Source: Sphingobium sp. V4 (GTDB lineage Bacteria; Pseudomonadota; Alphaproteobacteria; Sphingomonadales; Sphingomonadaceae). From it: a stretch of 64,000 bases of DNA. This document shows, one piece after another, positions 8,396 through 16,669 of this stretch. Both the position numbers and the translations under genes were made by a program. The stretch's first letter is position 1, and every line of letters begins with the position of its first letter. The notes under the pieces were generated by a model. The model made no database searches and was not told the DNA's origin. It saw only the letters and a list, made by a program, of their open reading frames with translations. The stretch is taken from positions 1,112,501 to 1,176,500 of the forward strand of contig NZ_CP081002.1 in assembly GCF_029590555.1 (NCBI RefSeq), given 5' to 3'.

Positions 8396-9217
8396 TCAGC
8401 CAGAAGGATCGGATTTAGTCTCACCGCCGAGGTGAGTGCCGGCCACGGCCAGGGCTGCCTTCAAGAATTTTGGCTTCGATGTCGGCTTGGCCTTGGGCGA
8501 AGCCGCAGGCTTCTTCCTGGCCGGTTTGGATTTGGCGGCTGCGGCCGCGGATTTTGCTTCTGATACGACCTGCGATTCCTTGGGGCCGGTAATCGACAGG
8601 CGAGCCCGCTTATCCTTCTTAGGTGCGGAAGGCTTGGCTGCCGGCTGGGGCGCTGCTTCAACGGATACTGCCGGGTCTCCCTTTATCTTGCCGGCCGTCC
8701 TTTTCGTCGGGGCTCCGTCAGCCTTGGTCGGAACAGCAGTCGGTGGGGTGCTGCTGGCCTTCGCGACATCGGGGCTTGCCACCGCAGCCTTTTTCTCGGG
8801 AACGGCCGTCATACCGGCTTTCTTGCCCAGACCCAGCTTTTGGGCAACGGCTCGCCGCGCATCGGAATAGCTTGCCGCCACCAGCGGATAATCCTTGGGC
8901 AATTTGTAGCGTTCACGATATTGTTCGGGCGTCAGATCGTGAGACGCAAGATGGCGCTTCAGCGTCTTGTAAGGCTTGCCGTCAATGAGGCTCAATATAT
9001 GGTCGGGCGATGACAGGCTCTTGCGAACGGACACCGCCGGCATGAATGTCGCACTTGCGGTTTCATCGATCACCGCAGTAGGCGTTTCGACAAGCGCGGC
9101 GCGGGTCGTCTTGATCAGATCTGCCAAGCCTTCGCTTGGGACCATATTGCGCGAAACATAGGCGCTCAAGAGCTGAACGGTGAGGGCGGTGATGTCAGTC
9201 TGTTTCTCTTCGGCCAT
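8396..9217 (-). CDS. MucR/Ros-family regulator with altered zinc site and long basic tail
   Basis: Residues 1-135 match MucR/Ros proteins: an N-terminal helical part, then the prokaryotic zinc-finger-like core ending DGKPYKTLKRHL-ASH and LTPEQYRERYKLP. The usual ligand Cys (xCLxDG) is Ser here (LSLIDG), so the metal site is incomplete. Residues 136-273 form a low-complexity Ala/Lys/Pro-rich tail with SKPARKKPAASPKAKP-like repeats, which normal MucR proteins (about 140-150 residues) lack. The tail may add non-specific DNA binding, like histone H1-type tails; that is inference. The start is ATG 9217 rather than TTG 9235. Confidence 0.85.
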   Translation of the reverse strand: MAEEKQTDITALTVQLLSAYVSRNMVPSEGLADLIKTTRAALVETPTAVIDETASATFMPAVSVRKSLSSPDHILSLIDGKPYKTLKRHLASHDLTPEQYRERYKLPKDYPLVAASYSDARRAVAQKLGLGKKAGMTAVPEKKAAVASPDVAKASSTPPTAVPTKADGAPTKRTAGKIKGDPAVSVEAAPQPAAKPSAPKKDKRARLSITGPKESQVVSEAKSAAAAAKSKPARKKPAASPKAKPTSKPKFLKAALAVAGTHLGGETKSDPSG

Positions 9218-9443
9218 TGCGCGATCCCATAGCAAGTCAATATTGATCCTGTCCTGCGTGCTAAAGCATCAAATGTAAATATTGCCTGATGGTCGTGCGT
9301 GATAGTCGACATAGGATTGTGCGGCAGTCAGTCAGGCTTCTTCAATCTCTGATCTGGATCGGGCCATTTGGCGGCAGTGCCCGCGCTTGACGCATCTCGC
9401 CGCGGCCTCCATGGACGCGGCCCAATCCATTTCAAGGAACCCC

Positions 9444-9920
9444 ATGCCCGAGATCGATACGCGACCTGACCTCAAATCGCGTCTGGCAAGGAACTGGGAA
9501 ATGCAGACTGACAGGCCGCGGCCAGTCATAATTCTGGCATCGCCCGGCACAGACCATGGTCTTGAACTCCAGGAGGTCGCCGATGACCTCGGTATCCAAT
9601 ATATTCGCCTGCATTTGCAGCAAGTCGTGACGCCCGGCCAACATGGTATTCTTACGCAGGACAAAGCGAGGCTGGTCGTCATTTCCGGCGTCGAGCAACT
9701 GACACCGGGCGAACGCGATGCGCTGGTCAGGCTGATCTATAGCGGCCCGCGAACCTTGCCCGCGATCCTATGCCCGGTCGAGGGGGATGTCGCCCGGAAG
9801 ATCATGGCGGCTTTCGGTAAGCTTCGGCGGATCGGTGAAACTCAGTTGTGCCGCACCATGCTGGCGCAAAACGGAAGCACCCTCTCGGCGAACAGCACCG
9901 TATCGGGGGCGGTCGTGTAG
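9444..9920 (+). CDS. Hypothetical protein between the two cassettes
   Basis: The 158-residue product alternates beta and alpha elements (PVIILASPG, LVVISGVEQLTPGERDALVRLI), so it looks like a small Rossmann-like domain, but no P-loop or other signature is present. ATG 9444 has a CAAGGA site. Its 3' end overlaps, in convergent orientation, the last 79 bases of the winged-helix gene on the other strand. Function is unknown. Confidence 0.6.
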   Translation: MPEIDTRPDLKSRLARNWEMQTDRPRPVIILASPGTDHGLELQEVADDLGIQYIRLHLQQVVTPGQHGILTQDKARLVVISGVEQLTPGERDALVRLIYSGPRTLPAILCPVEGDVARKIMAAFGKLRRIGETQLCRTMLAQNGSTLSANSTVSGAVV

Positions 9921-10264
9921 ATGGGCGCAAGCCGGTCGAGTGCCCGTTCGATAGTTTCCAGCCCGTGGGTCGTAAACCGAACCTCGACCCGGCGCCGATT
10001 GCGCATCGCCGCTTCCCTCACGATGATCCCGCTCATTTCCATTGTTTCCACTTTCCGCAGCGCTGTCGAGAGGGGGACATTGGCGAACATGCAGAGCGAC
10101 AAGAGATAAGAGGGGCGCCCTTCCTGCGCGGCGAGAAAAAGCTCAAGCATCATGTCCCAGATCGGGTTCGGACACAGAGCGTAGCCCAGGCAGTCACCCA
10201 CGACCTTCCGTGACGCTATCAGCTTTCTACATATGTCGACGCGTAGTAGCGGCATTCCCTGCAT
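9842..10264 (-). CDS. Winged-helix regulator (cassette copy B, gene 4)
   Basis: The 140-residue protein matches the cassette A regulator over its winged helix: IWDMMLELFLAAQEG, PLSTALRKVETMEMSGII and RRRVEVRFTTHGLETIE. The N-terminal region is much shorter. ATG 10264 has GGAG eight bases upstream, and a GTG at 10273 is the alternative. It is the last gene of the inverted cassette, and its 3' end runs into a convergent gene. Confidence 0.75.
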   Translation of the reverse strand: MQGMPLLRVDICRKLIASRKVVGDCLGYALCPNPIWDMMLELFLAAQEGRPSYLLSLCMFANVPLSTALRKVETMEMSGIIVREAAMRNRRRVEVRFTTHGLETIERALDRLAPIYTTAPDTVLFAERVLPFCASMVRHN

Positions 10265-10614
10265 CGGGCTCACTCCGTTTTTGATGAACCGAAATGGGCG
10301 GCGGTTGACCCGGCGATTTTGTTGTCAGGTCAGTCCTGCGCCGGTGGATAAGGCTCGCTTGCGAATCCTCGGGTTTCTCCGGAGCCTCCCGGGATCAAAT
10401 TCCGCGTTTGGCCTGTTGGTGACGACACGCACTGCGATCCTGACGCGGCGCGGTGTTTGCGGCCGCCACCCGGCAAGACCTGGAGGCCTTGCCCACGACC
10501 GTTGGGCGCGTGCCGTCATATCGTCCTGATCGGAACTTCGGGCCGACCTTTGGTTACGAACGTTACCTCTGACGCGCTGGCGTGTTTACGGCAGAACGTT
10601 GAATTCCGCCGCGG
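10265..10614. other. Non-coding gap in cassette B
   Basis: About 350 bases separate cassette B genes 3 and 4. The frames present are short and biased without protein character. I see no hairpin followed by a T-run. A promoter for the winged-helix gene may lie here, but no clear -35/-10 pair stands out. Confidence 0.5.
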
Positions 10615-11061
10615 TCAATTTGATCGCCAGGAAGCGTCATAGCCGCGTTGGTGCAACCTTTCCTGGTGGCGCCAGGTGGCGGTGATCAACATCGATTGCG
10701 CCACCCAACTCCAGAAGCCGGCAGCTTCGGCGTAAGCTGCCGGGACAATGTCAGGAACGATCGCGCGCGTCAGATGAATGATCACTTCTGCAAGCAACAT
10801 TCCCGAGATCCAGAGCGGCCAGAACCGCGTGCTTCGGAGCGATAGGGCGAGAAATATGCCCAGCATCGCTAAGTCCACGCCCAATATTCCGGCCTCAAGA
10901 TAATGGAACCGAACGCTTCCCGGCCGGACGAAGGCGATGCTCGAAAGAACCCCGAGCGCAAGGGTGGCCGCCGCGATCTGTTCGGGGCGACCACCCCGTG
11001 CAAAGGCATAAAGCGAACTGACGATCAGAAGGCATACAAAGATCATTTGCCTGGTCATCAT
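10615..11061 (-). CDS. Four-TM membrane protein (cassette copy B, gene 3)
   Basis: The 148-residue membrane protein has about four hydrophobic segments and a basic C-terminal tail. The match to 6089-6541 runs through YAFARGGR, LGVDLAMLG and LALSLRSTRFWP. The first ATG of an ATGATG pair at 11061 is taken as start. No known family is recognised. Confidence 0.75.
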   Translation of the reverse strand: MMTRQMIFVCLLIVSSLYAFARGGRPEQIAAATLALGVLSSIAFVRPGSVRFHYLEAGILGVDLAMLGIFLALSLRSTRFWPLWISGMLLAEVIIHLTRAIVPDIVPAAYAEAAGFWSWVAQSMLITATWRHQERLHQRGYDASWRSN

Positions 11062-11111
11062 CCAATGAGACGAAAAGTGTTGCGGATAGTCAATGACTTG
11101 GCGCTGGCCGA

Positions 11112-11456
11112 TTACGCCGCCCGCAAATGTCGGTCCGCCGCCGGCTGAGCTTGCCCCGCTACCTTGAACACGTCGCCATAGGCCTGTTCGCCCAGTCCGA
11201 TGTCATCGCTTGCCTCCTTGAGCCGTGCGTGGGTGGCAACGATCTCTTCGCGGGTCTGGGCCACAAGAACCACCGCCGCAGCCGAGGATCGAAAGGCATC
11301 CTGACCAATTGACGCGGCAAGCTTGCCTTCGAGCCGGGCAAGAGGAAGTGCGGCGTTGAGTTCCGCGATCCGGGCGGCGGCGATGTCCAGGGCCTCTTCG
11401 GCGGCGAAGAGGCGCTGCGCAACCGAATGCGCAATGACATGGCGTTGTTTGGGCAT
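11112..11456 (-). CDS. Small helical hypothetical protein (cassette copy B, gene 2)
   Basis: The 114-residue soluble protein is Ala-rich and almost wholly helical (AAEEALDIAAARIAELNAAL, REEIVATHARLKEASDDIG). It starts at an ATG behind an AAGGAG site. Its position and size match the gene at 5681-6046 in cassette A, although sequence similarity is weak. A helical adaptor role is conceivable but unsupported. Confidence 0.7.
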   Translation of the reverse strand: MPKQRHVIAHSVAQRLFAAEEALDIAAARIAELNAALPLARLEGKLAASIGQDAFRSSAAAVVLVAQTREEIVATHARLKEASDDIGLGEQAYGDVFKVAGQAQPAADRHLRAA

Positions 11457-11520
11457 AAGGTCTCCTTCGCGCAGTCCAGCGGAATGCGCGTCTGTTGAAG
11501 GTGGGGTTAAGGAAGGTCGT

Positions 11521-12138
11521 CTAGCGGCGGGCGAGACTGTCGAGCGCCGACAGGAACGATGCGGCTGAGCCGGCCGAGAACAAGGCCAGGGAACTCACCA
11601 CCGCAACGGCGATAAGGATATAGTAGATGGTCAGGTCATTGCTCTGTCTCCGGCTGGAGCGGAGGGGCACAAGTCCAAGCAGGGTGTGGATCAAGTTCAT
11701 CAGGGTTGTCTCACCCTGCGATAGCGCCATCTCCCGATCCGGCGTGGCTTGCTGTTCCGCATCGTTGTCAACCGGATCAGAGGGCACAATTTTCGGCGAG
11801 GGCAACAGACCCAACGACTGGGTACCCAAATCCTGGGGGGGAGGGGGCGCCCCGGCAAGCACGGCTTCATAGGCGCGGATGATCCGTGCCGCATCGTACC
11901 TGTCCATGTCTCCCAGGTGCCTGCGTGCCTTGATGATGTGCTTGTCCACGCTCCAGGCGGATATCCCGAGCAGCTTGCCGATCTTCTTGGATGTGAAATT
12001 TTCGGCCACCAGCCTCATGCATTCGCGCTGCCGCTCCGAAATCAGCGGAAGCTTTGTCCGATAGGGTTCCAGTTCGGGCGGGAGTTGCTGTTCGGGCACG
12101 AGAGCTGCGACCTTCTGCCATGCCGGCCGCCGGAGCAT
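11521..12138 (-). CDS. LuxR-type HTH regulator with C-terminal membrane anchor (cassette copy B, gene 1)
   Basis: The 205-residue protein carries a LuxR HTH (ISERQRECMRLVAENFTSKK, IGKLLGISAWSVDKHIIKAR, HLGDMDRYDAARII), a proline/acid-rich linker and a terminal hydrophobic segment (TIYYILIAVAVVSSLALF). This is the same architecture as the protein at 5104-5613. The start is uncertain: ATG 12138 lacks a good ribosome site, and a TTG at 12177 is in frame. It heads the inverted cassette. Confidence 0.75.
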   Translation of the reverse strand: MLRRPAWQKVAALVPEQQLPPELEPYRTKLPLISERQRECMRLVAENFTSKKIGKLLGISAWSVDKHIIKARRHLGDMDRYDAARIIRAYEAVLAGAPPPPQDLGTQSLGLLPSPKIVPSDPVDNDAEQQATPDREMALSQGETTLMNLIHTLLGLVPLRSSRRQSNDLTIYYILIAVAVVSSLALFSAGSAASFLSALDSLARR

Positions 12139-12396
12139 CTTTGACAAGCAAGGCGACCAGTCCGTTGCGATAGGCAACGAGTGTCATAAAATTGACACGC
12201 AAAATCAATCACCCGGGGAAGCTCTGTCCAAAAGGGTTGCATTTAGGCAACAGCCGCCAGCCAGACGTTGGTCGCAAAGTCCGAGGCGTCCAGATCCACT
12301 TGGCAGGGGGCAAATGTGTCGGCGGGAGGGGAGGGGGGGGGCGGCGATCTGCCTTGAGCAAGGCATCGTCGCTTCTCGAAATGGGAACAAGCCGCC

Positions 12397-12837
12397 ATGA
12401 TCAGATGGGTTTCACACGTCTTCCGCTCCGCGATCAGCATGTTCCGAACTTGCCGCGTGGAAAGCGACAATGATGTTCTGGAAAATATGCGGGACCATAT
12501 TCGCGCGTCCAAGGGTGTGCCGGTCGAGCCCGCGTGCATCGATTCGGCGGCAGGCCTGCAATCCGCCCATGGCATGCCAATCGGTCCGGATAGCGGGTTT
12601 GCGACCGACTGCGTCCCGCGCGTGTATTTTGAGCCATCGGATCATGAGACGATCGATTTTGCAGCGCTGGCCGGCATCGCGCTATTGACGCGGCACATAT
12701 TGGTCCTGCTGGTCCAGTATCAAATGCCTTCAAAGGAGATTTCGCGGCGATTCGGGATCAGTCGTTGGAAGGTTAGGCGTCATTTGCGGAAGGCGATCAG
12801 GCGGATCGCGACGCGTCAGGAAAGACGTGTGCCGTGA
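12397..12837 (+). CDS. Sigma-factor-like HTH protein
   Basis: The 146-residue protein ends in a helix-turn-helix like sigma-70 region 4 or TrfB/LuxR recognition domains: LLVQYQMPSKEISRRFGISR, then WKVRRHLRKAIRRIA. The N-terminal hundred residues match nothing I know and contain no region-2-like motif, so it is unlikely to be a sigma factor. The 3' end overlaps the next gene's GTG start by 11 bases. It lies at the boundary between the regulator region and the plasmid-like backbone. Confidence 0.65.
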   Translation: MIRWVSHVFRSAISMFRTCRVESDNDVLENMRDHIRASKGVPVEPACIDSAAGLQSAHGMPIGPDSGFATDCVPRVYFEPSDHETIDFAALAGIALLTRHILVLLVQYQMPSKEISRRFGISRWKVRRHLRKAIRRIATRQERRVP

Positions 12838-13999
12838 GCACGGACCTGTCCGCCCGTATCGCGTGGATATCTCGCGCGGAACGAATGTGTCCCGTGTCTC
12901 GTCCGAATGGTTCAGCCGCCCGCAGGACGAGCGCTATCTCTCGCTCGGAGATCTGTACGACAGCGTTCGGACCCGAGCCGACCGCGCCACCACCCGTATC
13001 GTGGGAAGCCGCAATGTCCGAGTCGAAGCGCGCAGCGATGAACCCGAGCGCCTGTCGCTGATGATGCCGGGCGATGACGCGCCCATCGCGCCAACCAACT
13101 GGTCCTTTGGCCAACTTTGCAGCCTCGTCGGCGCGCCGGCAGCCTATCTGCGCCAACTCCCCGCCGCGCTTGCCGGTATCAATTTGCAGCATGGCCTGAT
13201 CTCGCATTCTGGCGAACATGTGAAGCTGCTCCATACGAGCGATGGCCGCAGCGAACTGCGCGCGGTCACCGGCCCCGACTATGGCCGGATCTGGGATCAT
13301 GAACTGGTCGCGGCGGTGATGAAAATCGCGGGCAACGGCACCGGCGACACGCGCTGGAAGGTGCCCGGCGTCCTCGATTGGGGCGCGATGACCTATAATC
13401 CCCATGTCGACATCACCCATGACACGACGACCCTCTACGCATCGGACGTCTTCCTCTTTCTCGTCGACGATCTCCACCCCATCGAAGCGGGCCGATTGCC
13501 CAACGGCGAGCCGGATCTCTACTTTCGCGGATTTTACACCTGGAACTCGGAAGTCGGCTCCAAGTCCCTGGGAATAGCGACCTTTTACCTGCGTGCGGTG
13601 TGTCAGAATCGCAATCTCTGGGGCGTAGAAAATTTCCAGGAAATCAACATCCGTCACTCCAAATTCGCGGCCAACCGCTTTGCGCATGAGGCAGCCCCGG
13701 CGCTCGAACATTTTGCCCAGAGTTCGCCCCGATCCTTCATCGACGGCATTGCGGCCGCTCGCACGAAGATCGTCGCACGCAAGGATGAGGACCGTGAGAC
13801 CTTCCTGCGCAAGGAGGGCTTCTCGAAGGCCGAAACCGGGAAGATCATCGCGACCGTCCTTGCCGAAGAGGGGCATCCTCCCGCCTCGGTCTATGATTTC
13901 GTGCAGGGCATCACGGCGGTCGCCCGCAGCCGTCCGCATCAGGATGGCCGCCTCGACCTCGAATCCAAGGCGCGCAAGCTGATGGAACGCGCCCGCTGA
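12827..13999 (+). CDS. DUF932 protein (phage/plasmid-like)
   Basis: The 390-residue protein belongs to DUF932, a family common on plasmids and integrative elements and of unknown biochemical role. Conserved stretches include RVSSEWFSRPQDERYLSL near the start, then RAVTGPDYGRIWDHEL, LYFRGFYTWNSEVGSKSLG, and YLRAVCQNRNLWGVE near 262-276. GTG 12827 is preceded by AGGA at a suitable distance. Family-like sequence begins only after about 12 residues, so a start at GTG 12863 is possible. The following small genes have RBS-led starts and probably share its transcript. Confidence 0.85.
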   Translation: MCREHGPVRPYRVDISRGTNVSRVSSEWFSRPQDERYLSLGDLYDSVRTRADRATTRIVGSRNVRVEARSDEPERLSLMMPGDDAPIAPTNWSFGQLCSLVGAPAAYLRQLPAALAGINLQHGLISHSGEHVKLLHTSDGRSELRAVTGPDYGRIWDHELVAAVMKIAGNGTGDTRWKVPGVLDWGAMTYNPHVDITHDTTTLYASDVFLFLVDDLHPIEAGRLPNGEPDLYFRGFYTWNSEVGSKSLGIATFYLRAVCQNRNLWGVENFQEINIRHSKFAANRFAHEAAPALEHFAQSSPRSFIDGIAAARTKIVARKDEDRETFLRKEGFSKAETGKIIATVLAEEGHPPASVYDFVQGITAVARSRPHQDGRLDLESKARKLMERAR

Positions 14000-14056
14000 T
14001 CTTGTCCGGCCGGTCGCTCGTGCCGGACCCTTCCACATTTTTTCAGGAGAATGATC

Positions 14057-14641
14057 ATGGCGACCACGCCCGTTTCCCCGCGCCTTTTTGCGGTGTGCAT
14101 CCAATATTTCAGCGCCGGTGAATGCTATGCCAGCGAGACCATGGAGGTCGAAGTGCCCGACGGCGCCGATGTCTCGGCCGCGGTCCATGCCGCCGCGCAG
14201 GCCAGCACCTATCATGATGTGCGGATACCCGAGCTGAGCTTCACCGTCGAATATATCGCGCCCGACCCGCACGATCCCGACCCGGCGCCGCTCGCGGGCC
14301 AGCTGAAGCCGGTCTGCGCCCGTTGCGGGTCGGAGTCGATCGTTCGGGACGCCGCGATCCGATGGGACGTCGGCAGCCAGCAATGGGAGGTGACGAGCAT
14401 CTTTGATTGCACGACCTGCGATCTCTGTGGCGCCGAGAGCGATGATCTCGCGACCTGGGTTCCAGCCGAACAGGTCACGCCGCCCGAGCAGTTCGAAATC
14501 GACCTCGCCGCTAAACTCGATACGCCCGAATTGCGTAGCGACAGCACCTTCCAGCAATTTTGCTTCGGGCTGTTCCTGACCCATTCGGTCGACGATGCGG
14601 CCGCCGCATGGCTCGCCTCCGACCATTCGGGTCCCGGATGA
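14057..14641 (+). CDS. Hypothetical protein with zinc-ribbon-like cysteines
   Basis: The 194-residue protein has a beta-rich N-terminal half and a central cysteine cluster, CARCGSES and CTTCDLCGAES, that looks like a zinc ribbon. The C-terminal part (FQQFCFGLFLTHSVDDAAAA) is helical. ATG 14057 is seven bases behind AGGAGA, whereas the ATG at 14051 is too close. It is co-oriented with DUF932 and the next genes, as in other sphingomonad mobile elements. No function is assigned. Confidence 0.7.
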   Translation: MATTPVSPRLFAVCIQYFSAGECYASETMEVEVPDGADVSAAVHAAAQASTYHDVRIPELSFTVEYIAPDPHDPDPAPLAGQLKPVCARCGSESIVRDAAIRWDVGSQQWEVTSIFDCTTCDLCGAESDDLATWVPAEQVTPPEQFEIDLAAKLDTPELRSDSTFQQFCFGLFLTHSVDDAAAAWLASDHSGPG

Positions 14642-14703
14642 TATGGCCGGACGATTGGTCCCTTTCGAAAATGCTGGTTCCCACTCCCCTGAAGAGCGAT
14701 CCC

Positions 14704-15006
14704 ATGACCATCACCATTCCCGACGATCCGCTCGTCGCACGCTTCAATGCACGGCTCGCGGAGCTCAATTCCTCTGCCCGTGTGGCCCTCACGCGCATTG
14801 CCGGGCACACCGGCATGCTGGAGCTGCGCGATGACGCGGAGAATTTCCTCGAATTCATCCCCGCTGAGGCGTCGCCCGAAATGGCCGCCATCGCCTTCCC
14901 GCTCTACGCCCGAGGCCTCAACCGGGGCGTTCGGGCGGGCGAGGATGCCGCATGGGCGAAGCTGCGCTACCTGATCGGCGCGGCGGCTGCCCCCACCCAC
15001 TGTTAA
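14704..15006 (+). CDS. Small hypothetical backbone protein
   Basis: The 100-residue product (MTITIPDDPLVARFNARLAE...) is mainly helical, with a central LELRDDAENFLEFIP segment. I chose ATG 14704 because upstream codons only extend into the neighbour's overlap. It sits between the zinc-ribbon-like protein and the next unknown gene, with short gaps that suggest an operon. Confidence 0.6.
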   Translation: MTITIPDDPLVARFNARLAELNSSARVALTRIAGHTGMLELRDDAENFLEFIPAEASPEMAAIAFPLYARGLNRGVRAGEDAAWAKLRYLIGAAAAPTHC

Positions 15007-15026
15007 ATGTTGGAAAGGCTAATTCC

Positions 15027-15869
15027 ATGGCCGACACCTATTATTCTGCCTGCTTTACCTTCTGCTGCACCAACGCCGAAATGGCGTTGCTGGAGGAGGC
15101 GTTCAACGCGGCCAACGATCTGAACTGCGAACTGGAACCGCCCGCACCCAGTCAGGAACTGCTGGCTGCCTTTCCGCCGCCGGACGGCGGCGACCCATGG
15201 AGCGGCTTGCTTGCAATATTCGACGACGCGAAGTTTCCGATCCTGGGGGCTGACCTTACGGGAGGGAACAGTTTCGAGGAGCCCACCGTCTCGACCCCGA
15301 TGATTTCCGGCACGGTCGATTTCCAGCCCTGGCCCATCGCCGAGCTTGTTCGGCGATGCTGTAAGGCCTCGCTTGCAAAGGCGCCCGTTTGCTTCGAATG
15401 GGCGGTCACCTGTTCGCGGGCGCGGCCAGGTGAATTTGGCGGGGGCCGCTGCGTCATCTTTGCTGTCCGGATCGATATCCAGTCAACCGGCGAGGCCCTG
15501 AGGGTGGCACTGGACCGTCCGGATCGGCAGTACAGGTTCGCCGGCAGCTCTGCCAGCGCCCGATCCAGCGGATCGGCCGCTGGTCGGCCGGAGCCTGCTC
15601 ATCAATGCGCCGGCATATTTCCGCCACCCTGCGTTCAGGGACTGGCTCGATACCGTGCAGCCCAAATTACTTGGCATTGCTGGGGCGAGCCGGTTGAATG
15701 GTCGGATGTGATCGTCATGGTCGATTCCAGCCTGAGCGGCGAAGGAAGCAACGCGGACACCCCGGCACCCATCTGGGAGCGGATCCTCGACGCCTGTCGA
15801 ACCCACCTCGGCCCCGGCCAGGGATCTTCGCCGCATTATATGGTGCGTCTGACCAATCTCGATGGATGA
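15027..15869 (+). CDS. Hypothetical protein with an out-of-frame middle
   Basis: The frame encodes 280 residues from an ATG behind GGAAAGG. The first 165 residues and the last 75 (WHCWGEPVEWSDVIVMVD onward) read like normal protein. Codons between about 15530 and 15660 give an Ala/Ser/Pro-rich jumble. The +1 frame over that interval instead reads INAPAYFRHPAFRDWL, which is far more protein-like. Two compensating indels would explain this. The gene may be mutated but still open, or the sequence may contain two errors. Family unknown. Confidence 0.6.
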   Translation: MADTYYSACFTFCCTNAEMALLEEAFNAANDLNCELEPPAPSQELLAAFPPPDGGDPWSGLLAIFDDAKFPILGADLTGGNSFEEPTVSTPMISGTVDFQPWPIAELVRRCCKASLAKAPVCFEWAVTCSRARPGEFGGGRCVIFAVRIDIQSTGEALRVALDRPDRQYRFAGSSASARSSGSAAGRPEPAHQCAGIFPPPCVQGLARYRAAQITWHCWGEPVEWSDVIVMVDSSLSGEGSNADTPAPIWERILDACRTHLGPGQGSSPHYMVRLTNLDG

Positions 15870-15929
15870 TGTAACCACAAATCCACATTTGTGCTAATGG
15901 GGGTTTGTGGTGAAAATTGCGAGGTTGCC

Positions 15930-16184
15930 ATGAGTCGGCTGACGATAGATATTTCCGAGCAGCAGCATCAGAGCCTGAAAGCTCTGGCGGCGTTGCAGGG
16001 CAAAACGATCAAGCAATATGCGATCGAGCGCCTCTTCCCTGTCGATGCAGGTGATGAAGAACCCTGGCAAGCGCTCAAGGCACTCCTGGGCGAGCGGATT
16101 GCCCAAGGGCTGGCGGGCGGGATTTCCGACAAGGACTTCGGTTCGATTGTTGACGAGGAACTCGGCAAGGCCAGCCACGCTTGA
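15930..16184 (+). CDS. ParD-like antitoxin
   Basis: The 84-residue protein starts with a ribbon-helix-helix pattern (MSRLTIDISEQQHQSLKALA, then ALQGKTIKQYAIERLF) and has a flexible acidic C-terminus, as in ParD-family antitoxins. Such proteins bind and neutralise a ParE toxin and repress their own promoter. Its stop overlaps the TTG start of the toxin gene. ATG 15930 is chosen over an upstream codon that would add 13 unlike residues. Confidence 0.85.
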   Translation: MSRLTIDISEQQHQSLKALAALQGKTIKQYAIERLFPVDAGDEEPWQALKALLGERIAQGLAGGISDKDFGSIVDEELGKASHA

Positions 16185-16492
16185 CCGCCCCCTATGTCCT
16201 CACCGCGGCTGCGGCGGACGATTTGCGCGGCATCGTCCGGTACACAAAAAAGCAGTGGGGCGACACGCAGGTGCGCTCCTATATGACCAGGCTGGAACGC
16301 GGCATCGTGCGTCTTGCGATGGGCCAGGCCGCGTCCAGGGATATGAGCGATCTCCATCCGGGTCTTCGCATGTCCCATTGCGAACATCATTATATCTTCT
16401 GCTTGCATCGACGAGATGAGCCCGCGCTCATCGTCGCCATTTTCCATGAGCGCATGGATTTGATGGTGCAGCTGGAAAACAGGCTGGCTTAG
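16181..16492 (+). CDS. ParE/RelE-superfamily toxin
   Basis: The 103-residue protein fits ParE: TAAAADDLRGIVRYTKKQWG at the N-terminus, then YMTRLERGIVRLA, SDLHPGLRMSHCEHHYIFCL and a final VAIFHERMDLMVQLENRL. ParE toxins poison DNA gyrase, and RelE relatives cleave mRNA. The HER-M-D ending favours the ParE side. Translation begins at a TTG that overlaps the antitoxin stop, which keeps toxin synthesis coupled and low. Confidence 0.87.
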   Translation: MTAPYVLTAAAADDLRGIVRYTKKQWGDTQVRSYMTRLERGIVRLAMGQAASRDMSDLHPGLRMSHCEHHYIFCLHRRDEPALIVAIFHERMDLMVQLENRLA

Positions 16493-16635
16493 GGCAGCTT
16501 GCGAGGCGGACATTACACGACGGTCGGCAATCTGCGGTAATCACCCCAACAGGGTATGACAGGGCCAGGGCGGGGACATACAGCGAGTCTGCGACCTGAA
16601 GGCTCCTGGCTCTGGCTGACGAGACTTCTTCCTGA

Positions 16636-16669
16636 CCCGATCATCCCCGCGATGATCGGGCATTTTTGT
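16636..16669. terminator. Intrinsic terminator between the toxin gene and the DUF4186 gene
   Basis: CCCGATCATC at 16636-16645 and GATGATCGGG at 16651-16660 form a perfect 10-bp stem with a 5-base loop, followed by CATTTTTG. It lies between two convergent genes and would stop the toxin transcript. Confidence 0.85.

Noticed and set aside
12321..12344. Run of G residues that could form a G-quadruplex
   Set aside because: It is a single G-rich patch in a non-coding gap with no conserved partner or gene placement that gives it a function.
12797..14626. 609-codon minus-strand open frame opposite DUF932
   Set aside because: It is antisense to DUF932 and the zinc-ribbon-like gene, has no recognisable domain, and arises from high-GC codon bias on the opposite strand.
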